Of a stretch of 64,000 bases of DNA, positions 21,501 to 33,500 are shown piece after piece. The DNA is taken from the NCBI GenBank assembly GCA_038373865.1, contig JAXGGA010003942.1:1-64000 (forward strand), written 5' to 3'. Made by a program: the position numbers and the translations under genes. The stretch comes from Uloborus plumipes. Its lineage: Eukaryota; Arthropoda; Arachnida; Araneae; Uloboridae. A model generated the notes under the pieces. That model had not been told where the DNA came from and did no database searches. It worked only from the letters and a program-made list of their open reading frames with translations. Positions within the stretch are counted from its first letter, which is position 1; each line of letters opens with the position of its first letter.

Positions 21501-24500
21501 ATCACCCTCCCCTTTTTGGAAATACAGTGCCGCCTATTTTTTCTGCCTTTAACAGTTTCACATAGCCATTACGTTGGTTTGGAGTTGAAAGGGTCGTTAT
21601 ATTAATGGTTAAAGATTCTTTAACGGGGCTAGAGAGGTGAAAAAAATCAAAAGCATGGACATTTGGAGCAAGCTGAGAGACTCGTGGGTGTGTTCGCCCT
21701 AAAATATTTTAACAATCGTCAAAAACGATGTTTTTCTCGGAGATTGTTTTGCAAATTTTCGTTTCACCAAAGTATCGGACTCTGCCCTGCAGGGCCGCCG
21801 TTTGGGGGGGGGGGGAATACTGGACCTCTAGTACCGGGGCCCAGAGCTTTGGGGGGCCCGTAAGGTTATGAACATGTTTTTCCAGTAATAGTGTCAATGA
21901 TTTCATCAAAAAAAAAAAAAAAATCTCGCTTTGCATTGCTGATTCTCAAGATGAAACAATTGCTAGTACAAACACTAATGAATGAAACACGCTTGCGCAA
22001 AGGAAAACGTACCACTTTTTAAAATCATCCGGCGATACAAATAACGTGAAAATAAAATCAGACGCACTTCCGTAGCGAAAAAAAAAGTTGTTCCGGAAAA
22101 AAAAAAATCCGATTTTTTTTTTTTTTTTTTTACAATTGCAAATGTGCTGAAACGATGGCATGAAAATACGCAATTTGGGGGGGGGGGGGTGCATGGGGGG
22201 CCCGGCATTAAAATTGGTACCGGGCCCCATTGCTGGTAGCGGCGGCCCTGCATCCCTGTGAGATTCATGTCCGAAAAAAAAAGTTTACGTTTGCAAGAAA
22301 AATTTCTCAAAAAACATGGAAACACCTTATGTTGCATACGAGTCGCAACCGCAGATCTTCAATAAAGGAACTACCCCGTATTACTTTTTTTTTTCAAGTT
22401 GGGCATTTACAGACATGATCAAGATTAAAAATGAAACTATGCTTATTGGGAGCATTAAGCTTAAATTTTTGAAGATGATGCACCGACTCGATTATTTATC
22501 ACTTTTTGATAAAGTGTTAAACAACGGCATCCCCAGAAGTAAACATTAATGCACGTGCTTCATTTCATAAGCGGCAGTCATATTTGGATTCAGTATGACA
22601 TTTTAAGTAGGAATTTGCAAGAATGGGGTGTCAGAAGCATTTTTCATTTATTTATTTTTTGCGCAATGACAAATTGCTGGGGGTTTTCTTTTTGAACCTC
22701 AACCGTCGAGTAGTCCCTCTTTCAAATTGGCAATCTGTCAACGTCTCCATTACCTCATGGCGAAGAAGCATACCCACACGATCACCCCTACTACTACTAC
22801 CCACACACACACATACATACACACCTATCGTAATTCGTCATTGCGAAAAACCTAATTTGAATCCGAGAAGTCAAAATTCAAATTGTTATTATCATTAGTA
22901 GTAGTAGTAGTGGTAGCAAGGCCGTAAACAGACTATTGTGTCGGGGAGGGTTTTACCAATACAATTCTCGTGAGACCTGTACCTATATGACAAATAAAAT
23001 TCGATTTCGTGTTATGTTCAATTGCTTTTGGTTACAGTTGGTTGAAGGAAAAAATTCTGATGCGTACAAAGCATCTTCGCCTCCAGTTAAAAAGGTGTAT
23101 TGTTGTGTGTGAAATTATGTTTGCAAAAACTACAATATAGTCTAGTCAATAAAGGGTTTGAAAAAACAAAAAAAACCATGCAGTTTTAAAAATTGGCAGA
23201 GAGGTACAGGAAGGTCTCCTGATGAACATACTAAAAGTCCCCGGTGGTGAGGGGGGAGCTCGCAGCGCCACCTGGTGTTTTATGGATGTTTTTTCAGTTT
23301 TCGTCATATATCTTAAAAACTATTTACTTTCGAGAAAAAAATGTCAATTAGTGAATTAAAGAACATAAAATTATCTTTAAAACGCTTTTTTCGTTTTTAG
23401 CCTACTTTCCCGTTGAAAATAAAAGAAAGACGAAAAAAGTATTAAAAGTAGCTTAATGCATCTAAAAAATATCGCAAAGTCCAAAAAATATCGCCAAGTT
23501 AAAAAAATAAAAAGGTAAAATGAATATCGAAAAATTAAAAATTTGAAAGTAGGGTATTGAGATGGGGAATTTGTGTGTCTGTCTGTCTGTCGGTCGGTCT
23601 GTCGGTCTGTCTGTCCCCCCCTAATAACTTTTGAACGAACATTCCGATTTGGACAAATTTTTTTTTGTTGGAAAGATCTCGGCGAGTACAGCTCATTCCC
23701 GTATTTGATTTTTCGATTTGAACAATTTTTGGTTCAACTTTGAGCCGTTCAAACAACCGGTCCCGCGATACTAACTTTTTAATGAACAGTCCGATTTGAA
23801 CAAACTTTTTTTTGTTGGAAAGAACTTTTCAAGGATACTTCATTCCCGTATTTACATTTCCGATTTGAACAATTTTTCGTTCAACATTGAACCGCTCAAG
23901 CAAGCTGTCACCCCTAATAACTTTTGAGTGAACAGTCCGATTTAAATAAACTTTTTTTTTTTTGTTCGAAGGATCTCAGCAAGGATACTTCATTACCGTA
24001 TTTAAATTTTTAATTTGAACATGTTTTTGTTCAACATTGAACCGTTCAAGCAACCTTTCCCCACCTAATAACTTTTGAGTGAACCATCCGAATTGAATAA
24101 ACTTTTTTTTGTTGAAAAGATCTCGGCGAGTACAGCTTATTCCCATATTTGATTTTTCGATTTGAAAAATTTTTGGTTCAACTTGGAACCGCTCAAACAA
24201 CCTGTCCCGCGATGCTAACTTTTGAGTGAACATTCCGATTTGAACAAACTTTTTTTGTTCGAAAGATCTTATCAAGGATACTTCATTACCGTATTTAAAT
24301 TTTCAATTTGAACATTTTTTCGTTCAACATTGAACCGTTCAAGCAACCTTCCCACCTAATAACTTTGAGTGAACCGTCCGAATGGAATAAATTTTTTTTT
24401 GTTTGAAAGATCTCGGAGGGGCTCATTCCCAAATTTCGGTTTTTGATTTGAACCATTTTTTGTTCAATATTGAACCGTTCAGAAAAAAAAATTAACATTA

Positions 24501-27500
24501 GCGTCTATGGGGAATTTAAGTTGAACGTTGATCCTGAACTTAAAGTCGGATTTCCTTCAAACTAAATTGTAAGAAAATGGTTTTGATAAATAAGTTTGTA
24601 AAGTACTTTTCTGAATAATCTTCTGTGAGGACTCTGATTCCGACTCCGACCCCGCAAACATAGCGGAAATGCAGGCTCAGAAAAAAATGACTGATTGCGT
24701 GCAGACGATTTTTTGTTTATTTATTCATTTGCTTTATTTTATTTATTATTATTGTTTTTTTTTTGGCAGACGATTTTTTTTTGTAACAAAAATTCTTCAT
24801 TCACGAGCGCATTTTATTCTTTATTTATATTTAACAACTGGCAACGGATTAAAAATGAAATTCGAGACATTTTATTAAAGGACGAGTTTTTTTTTTCTTT
24901 TTTTTCTTTCTTTGATAAAATGTGTTTTGATGTTCTTTGTACTTTTATTTATTTATTTTTTTTTTAAACGATTGAGGATTTTTTCTACGGAAGAACTGTA
25001 ACAGTTACATTCTTTAAAAGGTGCGACAAAACTTTATTTATTCGTTTATTTACTTTTTATGTGTCTATTTCATCTGATGAGAGGGGTATATTTTGCTTTT
25101 AGAAATCAGCTTTAAGTGCTAAAAAGGTATGTTTGACATAATTTTCAGTCTCAGATAATCAAGAGAATAATGATCAGATGCTAGAATGCCGATGTCGATG
25201 TACGGGAAAGTAGGCTCGTTTAGTTCTTGACAGAACTTCTTGTTATATTGAACTTCAAAGTTTGTCAATTTTTGAAAAACCGACTATTTTTCCCCTCTTT
25301 TCTATTTTTGGAGCAGCCTCAGTGATTATTTGACAAGTGACAGTGACAAAAATTGACAAACTTTGAAGTTCAATATCTCGGCAACTATTATAGCTATAAT
25401 AAAAACAAAAAAAGCGTTTTAAAGATAATTTTATGTTTTTTAATTCATTAATTGACATTTTTTTTCGCAAGTAAATAGTTTTTGAGACATAGGACGAAAA
25501 CTCAGAAAACACCCATAAAACACCAGGTGACACTGCGAGCTCTTCCCTCACCGCTGGGGACTAGTCAGGAGACCTTCCTGTACCTGTATGCCAATTTTCA
25601 AAACTGCATGTTTTTTTGTTTTTTCCCCCCTAATTTTGACCTTCGTTTCCTAGACTAAATAAAGATAAATACTGCAGATAAAGCAATTAACTTGTACTAT
25701 CATTCAATAATGATAATTTCATTTTTCAAATAAAATTTGAAAGTAAATAAGAAAATTAAATAAATAATAATTTTATTTTTCAGCGAAAAAGGGCACTAAG
25801 AAGCAGTTTTTGGAATAGTTTCTAAAAATTTAGGAAGGGGTTTGAACCCTAAAAACCCACCCCTTAAATACGGTCCTAAGTAGTAGTATTTTTAATGTTT
25901 TTTAAAAAAATTTTTTACCCAGTAGTGTATTTGGTCACTGATGTCGCATCTCCAAAGGAAACAGTTGCTGTGAAACGGAGGCTCAGTTCGACGGTGCGGT
26001 AGTTTTTTTTTTTTTTTTGCATGAACGCGCATGTGAGAAGATAATATAGCGACAATTAAGAAATAACGATTGCTGGCATTGCAGGAAACGAACCAGAGCG
26101 AAAATGATAGATTGTGTTTGCGTCATTTTGGCTGGAAACCTAACGGAAATATTTACTGCAGAAATTCTAAATAATTGCAGCACGCATTAACAAAAGGGTG
26201 GGGGATATTATTTCTCAAAAACAAATTGAACCTTTATTTATATGTTTAGTTTAAAGTGTTTTTAGTGGGAGTGAGAAGAGTTCTTTCTGTTCTGCATTTC
26301 TTTGAAGGGAATAAACCGATTAAAATAAATAAGTTAATAAATAATAATGATTAAAAAAGGTGGAGAGGGGATGAGATGATGCATGAAACACAAGTTATTG
26401 ATACCATTGAATAAACTACATTAATTTTATTTTTATACGAAATTTAAAAAAAGAATACTTTTCTTTTTACCTGAAGTATCAATAGCACATTGATTTGAGT
26501 TTGAACAGTCTTTTGAGATGTTTTTTATTTTAAGGTGGGATATGGAGTTCTGAGATTTTTCTATATAATTCTAAGGGTACTGTGATTAAGTGGATGATTT
26601 TGAAGACCGCCACTAATCTATCAGGAAATCCAGTAAACAAATCAATATTATTTATTTTTTTACAAGAAGGGAAAGAGGGGATTGGTTATCTCAGTTCTTT
26701 CAGCTTTCCCGACTTATTTTTATTTCTTAAACTTTGAATAAATTTTTATTCAAATAATTAACTGAAAATAGAAAAGTACTAAGTATCGATAAAATACTGG
26801 TTGCAAAGGATCGATGGGATAAAGAGATTATTCATCAAGATTATTACAGTGAACTCTCACTTATACGCCGGCCCAAGGGACCAACAGAAAAAGGCGCATA
26901 AGTGAGAGAGACGCATAAGTGAACAGGTCTATTTAAAGGACTAAAACGCAACATAGGTTCTAATGAGAGAATGAATAAGAAAATTTCTTTAGAAAAGGGA
27001 CACATTACTACGGTTTGGCAAATACTGTAAAGTCCCTACAATGATAAAGAGAAATCAAAAATTGTGGCATACTTAACTAAAAACTGTTCCCTTTAAAACA
27101 ACGCATAATGAATAAGTGTCCCTCTCCAAACTCTAGTTGATGTTGAAAAAATTCCTTCCGTGAGCATCAGAGACGAAGGATCAAAGAGGAAAGTGAAGAA
27201 AAGTGCTTGTTTAAAAAAAATAATAATAAATTTTTCACATTTTACGGAAAATTCGGCGCATACGTGGAATATTTATCTTTACAACGGCGTATAAATGAAT
27301 GATACTATCATTATTTTGCTATGGAATGTGCTGAGACCATTTAAAATCGTCGTATAAGTGAAAAAGGCGCATAAATCAGGCGGCGTATAAGTGAGAGTTC
27401 ACTGTATATTCATATCGACATTTTCTAAACATCGATTCAACGATGCTGATCCCGAATCTTGAGTGATTTTTCTGTAAAGAAAAAGCAAAAATGTTCAAAA

Positions 27501-30500
27501 GGAGAAAAACTAAGGTTAATGAGGTAAAAGTTATGTTTGAGCATGTTTTACCTCTCAACAAAACGAAAAGCAAAACAATCCGGTTGTTCGCCTCGGGTGA
27601 TTTAACTACTGACCTGCATGTGGCTTCCAAGTAGCACTGTTCCAAGTTCGGCGGATCTTGCACGATGTAGCGCAATTCTCCCTTCACGTTGTACATGTGG
27701 TAGGGCGTGCGAAGCAAGTATTGGTTCCCATGACAACGGTCGAATATCGGTGACGATTTGCTGTGGAGAAATTCGGCAGTATTAATGAGTGGCTAATATT
27801 GTTGGAAATAAATGGACAAATAAAGAAGGAAAACAATAAATACGCGATTTTTAACAAGAAAAGAGTATTAAAATTTAATTGTACATTATTTTGTAAAGAA
27901 ATTAATTGTTCTACATCTACGAAACTTGTTATTCATCAGAGCGTCAAAATTCCGAGGTTATTGGAACCAATGGTTGGTCGGTTTTTCAAGTTGTTCGTAT
28001 TTTCGAAAATATTCAAAAAAACACTGTATAGAAAAATATAATGCCATTTAATAAAATAAAGTGATTTTTCCAATTGTATTTACAATAACATACACTACAG
28101 TACATAATGCTAAAAATTAACAAAAATTAACTCTCATTGTTTACTGAACATAAATAAATATATATTAAAAAGAATTCAACTAAACTACTCATTACGACTA
28201 GACCAACATGAAAAACGCCCTCCCACTCGAAAGAGAAAAGGAATTTAATTAAAATTCGCATTGCAATGAGAACTTCTCCCTGCCGCGTGGCTGTAAGCGC
28301 TTAGGAAACGCTCCTTGGGGGGAAGGGGGGGGGGTCGATTGTTTTTTTTCTGCTTGCCCCCCCCCCCCCCCCGACCCTTTTCTTAACCAAATATACTGGT
28401 TAACACATGTTTATTACAAATGTTTCGGTCTTCAATTTCGAAAAAAACCCAGATAGTGCCCCGAATCCCAACCACTTCTCATAGTTTCATAGAAGATCGT
28501 CTAAAATTGGCCCTTTAGAATTTCAAAGTCGAAAAATTGCTGGAGAAGAGTCCCTTAAGGGAGGAGCAATCACCCCTATCACACCTCCCTTGTATCCGCC
28601 CCTGACTTAGGAGGCTCGGACATCGCAAAAATGTCTAAGTACCGTTTGAAAAGTCGTTTTCAAATTCATAGTTATCCAGTAATAATTAATCGGTAGCTCA
28701 GTGCTTAAATTGAAGGATGCACTGCCTAGGATTTTCGCTAGATTTGAAATGTAATTACATTGTTATTCTAACGCTTGTTCTGATTAATTTAAAAAATTTG
28801 AAGAATCTTTATGTTGTACAGGGGGAAGAAAATCTTTGGAGCAACAAATTAACGAAGACATTGTTTCTTGAAAATGTGTTCTTTATTTAAGTTGTTTTCC
28901 ATTTCAATTATTTTAGCACGAAGCTTATGATCATTTTTCATTCGCATGCATTGTTTTAACATATTGCAGTTTTTTGGAAATTCAAATCTAAAAATAAGTT
29001 TTCCCTAGTTATCTTTTTGAAAGTAAGAGATGTGAATAAGTTCTATATTTGGAACAGTCTGGAATCTTCATTCATTCTTTATATTTCTGTTTATGGCATT
29101 CTGCCTTGTTTACGATTCACAGGTGAATCAAGAAAATATGTCTCGAAAAGCAATAATTCTTTTCAGTCCTCTTTACTACGCACGTTAGTATGGATTTTTC
29201 TAGACTTCTAAGTACGAGTAAATAAATAAGTTTGAAAATACATAAATAAATAAAAATGAAACAAACATTTGTGTAAAATACGCAGTAAATTGGTTAATTT
29301 TACAAATTAGGAATCACTTTGTGTCCATTTCGTCATCTTACTTACAACTGAAATTCGTACCCAGACTTCGTAGCTTAAAAGAAATTAGGACCCTTTTAAT
29401 ATTTTTTAAAGTGTGCAGTGTGCAATGTCAAGGGCGTAACTAGGGGGGTGCAGGGGTGTGCAGCTGCACCCCCCTAGATCAGAGCCAACGGAAGGTCACT
29501 GTGACCTCCCATTTTATTTATTTTTTTGACAAACAATTTTGTCCCCTTTCATGCTTTTATTGTAACATGCTGGTGCAGACAAATAAGTTCTTTTAGAAAT
29601 ATTGTATACCATCCATTGGTTTAAGGTGTGCATGACTGATTAAAGTATAGTTTTTTACTTTCTTCTATATCTAATATATAGAAGAAAGTATTGGTTTCGT
29701 GAAAATTTTCGAATGTCGAATTTTGACGGATTTGCACGTTTTGAGGTGCGCTGAGTCCATTTCGACCATTTTTGGAAAATGTCTGTCTGTGTGTCTGTCT
29801 GTGTGTCTGTCTGTCTGTGTGTGAGTCTGTATGTGTGTGACCAGTTTTTGTGGCCGCGCTGGAGCAAAAACTACTGCATGAAATCGAACAAAAATTTTTG
29901 CACATATGTACCACTATGTGAACTGGTGCACCTGACTTTTTTTAGCGAATTCCTCCAAGGGGGGTGGAGCAATCGCACGTGTTCTGCGCGGAGGTGATTG
30001 CTATATCTCAGGAAGTAACCGGCGGAATCAAACGAAAATTAGTCCATAGGTAGACCCTACTGAGTAAAGGTGCTGATTCAATTTGTTTGTCAATATCTCA
30101 AAGGGGGGTGGAGCAATCGCACGTGTTCTCCGAGGGGGTGACTGCTATATCTCAGGAAGTAACCAGCGGAATCAAACGAAAATTGGTCCATAGGTAGACC
30201 CTATTGAGTACAGGTGCTGATTCAATTTGTGTGTCAATATCTCAAAGGGGGGTGGAGCAATCAAAAGTGCTTATTTTGTCATTGCACCTACTGTATCTCG
30301 GGAAATGTTGCTGCGATTTGAATGAAATTTGGAATAACACTAACCCAATATGGAAGCAAGCATCGATTAAATTTTGGCGCCAATCGCCATAGGGGGAGGG
30401 CGGGGTGATTTTTGCGCTTAGTCAACAATGCGAAAAATTAATTCATTAAAAAATCGCTTTCACGCTATTTAATTATAAAAACATCTGAAAACTTTCAATC

Positions 30501-33500
30501 ATTTGAAATTTTTAACTGTTGCCAATTTCTTTTTACTAACAAATAAAATGTTTGCAATTAATCTAAACAAGGCTTTTGCAATGATTTCCAATTTCGCTCA
30601 TTGATTCTGCATTTGCAGGGTTATTACGATAATTGGGAAATTGGAGCTGTCTCCAATTATTCGAGCGAGTACGTATTTTATTTTGTAACCGGAATTCATA
30701 AGATAGATATAGAAGAAAGTTTCGTGACGGCCACGACAGCTAGTTTGAGTTCATAATTTCTTCCTTTTTTTGTGCAAAGAGAATTTCAAGCACTTTTTTC
30801 TCTTTCTTTCTTGCTTTTTTCTTTCTGTTTTTATTGAAAAATTTGACTTTTACACTAATTTTTGGAAACTTTATATAAACTGCGTTATTATATCTAGTAT
30901 TGATTACTTTTCAGAAAATGATAGTAAGCTTGCCTGTTTTTGAGGAGAAAATTTTTAATTTACCGAATGAAACTCAGAACTTTACTGAATGATTAAAGAA
31001 TAAATAGATAAAATACAAGAATGCATACTTATCTATGTCTACCAAAAGAGACATGAGGCATCACGAAAATAAATAAATTAATTAATTAAAGGAAAAAAAA
31101 AATTACATAAAGAAGTTCAGCCTTGCAATACTGTCTCACTGTTTTCAAATTTCATCAGCCAATTTGTATCGGATAAGAACTTTTTTGGAGGTCACAGTGA
31201 CCTCCTATTGGGGTGCCACTGCTTGCACCCCCTAACGTGAGTCCTGGCTACGTCCTTGTGCAATGTACATAAATATCGATCATAATACTGGAAGCTATAT
31301 TATCTCCATATATCACTATGATAGGTACATCATCAGGAGTTGTTTAATCACTGTTGTCTGTACGCTGTTTGAGCTGCGATTTTTATCTCAGCGTTTTATT
31401 GCACGAGGTGTGTTCAAAAAATAACGGGAATTTTTAAATTGCGCGGGTTTGGAGAGTCCGATTGACAATTTTTTTTTTGTGTTATGTTGGTAGACATACC
31501 CTTAAAATAAAACATGAAATTGCCAACTGTTTTCATTGTTACTTTTTCCTTCGCAACAGGTAAGGTTAGAGGTGTTTTATTGGTTTGGCGATTTTTGTTG
31601 GATGAAAGTAATGGAACAAAGAATTTGTGTAAAATTTTGTGTAAAAAATGATATTAAGTGTAACAAAGTTTGTGAAATGTTGATAAAGGCCTATGGGGAT
31701 TCTGCTATGAGTAAAATAAGAGTTTACGAGTGGTATAAGCGTTTCCAAGATGGCCGTGAAGACGTTGAAGATGATGAACGCACTGGACGCTCGAGCACAT
31801 CAACAACCGATGAAATCGTGGAAAAAGTGAACGAAATGGTTATGAACGATCGCCGAATCACAATCAGAGAAGTTGCTGATGATGTTGGAATATCTATTGG
31901 CTCATGCCATCAAATTTTTTCGAAGTGTTTAGGTATGAAACGTGTAGCAGCAAAATTTGTTCCAAAATTGTTGACTTTTGAACAAAAAAACGGCGAATGG
32001 AAGTTTCTCAGGAGTTACTAAATGAAGTCAACAACGATGCAGAAGAACAGAAACGTGTTTTAACAGGTGACGAAACATCGGTATACGGGTATGATATCGA
32101 AACTAAGGTCCAATCATCTCAGTAGAAGCACAATGGCTTGCCAAGACCGAAAAAGGCTCGGCAAGTGCGGTCAAATGTGAAGGTTCTACTCACTGTGTTT
32201 TTTTTATTTTAATGACATAGTGCATCATGAATTCTTGCCACAAGGCCAAACGGTTAACAAGGAGTACTATCTACAAGTTCAACGTGAAGTAATCCGTAAA
32301 AAAACGCCCAGATTTGTGGAAGGACAAGTCGTTCCGTTTGCACCACGACAATGCACCAGCACACACTTCATTGCTTATTCGTAAATATTTAGCCAAAAAC
32401 AATAGTGTAATGATGCCTCAGCCTCTATATTCGCCAGACATGGCCCCGTGTGATTTCTTCTTATTCTCAAAAATAAAAAGAACCCTATAGAGTCGTCGAT
32501 TTACAAGCATAGATGACATTAAGACTGCATCGCTGAAAGTGCTAAAGGCTATCCCAAAGATCGAATTTAATAAGCGTTTTGAGGATTGGAAGAAGCGCTG
32601 GCACAAGTGTATGTTATCCAGGGGTGATTACTTTGAAAGTGACAACATTAATGTAGATGAATAAATGAATATTTTTTTCAAAAAATTAAAATTCCCGTTA
32701 TATTTTGAACACACCTCGAATTTTGGAAGTGAGTACGTCCTTACCGTTGTGATTACGGTGTTTCATACGATTTGTCAATCTGATGTGGACGTTTCGGCAA
32801 TTGTTAATTAATAACTTCTAAACAGTTCTAAATAAAATTTCTGCCTTTTTAAAAGGATCAAGTTATCTATTCTTTGAATAAATGTGGAATAAAAGAGAAC
32901 TAGTAGCAATTAGGGATGGACCGGATAGTGATTTTGCCGGATACCGGATATCGGATATCCGGTGGCTCATCACACACCGGATACCGGATATCCTGCGGAT
33001 ATCCGGCATCACAATTACATTGCATGTTTGCTTATTTTTATGTAATGCAGCTTCAAAACAATAAATCAAAGTTGTTTCTCGCATAATTTCTTTAAGAACA
33101 TGTTAAATACATTTAAATTAATTTTTAAAGCCTCTATTTTATTTGTACAGGAGTAGCGCTACATATGAAATGAAACACTAGCATATTGTGATTTCTTTCT
33201 AAATTATGTATTTTTATCAAAATAGACGAAACTTTAAAAGATTGAATTAAATATTTCTGTATATACTCAAAGTTTAAACTTTTAATTATTCTTAGTTTAA
33301 ATTTTAAAGCTTTTCTGTTTCAATATCATTTCAATAGGTTTCTACGTAAATGATACAGTTATTAAATATTTCACCAATATTTAAAAAAAAAGAAAGAAAC
33401 AAAGAAAGAAAAAAAGGAAAAAAAACTAAGCTCAGATAAACTTTTTTTTTTTTTTTTTTCAAATTGATACATATTTTATTAGAATTTTATGAATTTAAAC

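Larger units (their letters stand above)
22917..25878. mobile_element. Three-level nested transposon: hAT MITE outer shell
   Basis: The outer ends CAAGGCCGTA and TACGGTCCTA are flanked by AGTGGTAG and AGTAGTAG (7 of 8 match). The outer shell (22917-23137 plus 25658-25878) matches, in reverse orientation, the intact 488-bp hAT MITE at 50332-50819. It is split by a foldback element (23138-25657), which is itself split by a HINE-like element (23392-25245). Confidence 0.8.

Noticed and set aside
29779..29997. Frames across the (TGTC)n tract (Cys/Val- or Thr/Asp-rich products; also 54388-54734)
   Set aside because: Microsatellite translation inside HINE family A; no gene evidence.
31566..31748. 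- strand frame over the mariner
   Set aside because: Overlaps the clearly coding transposase N-terminus on the + strand.
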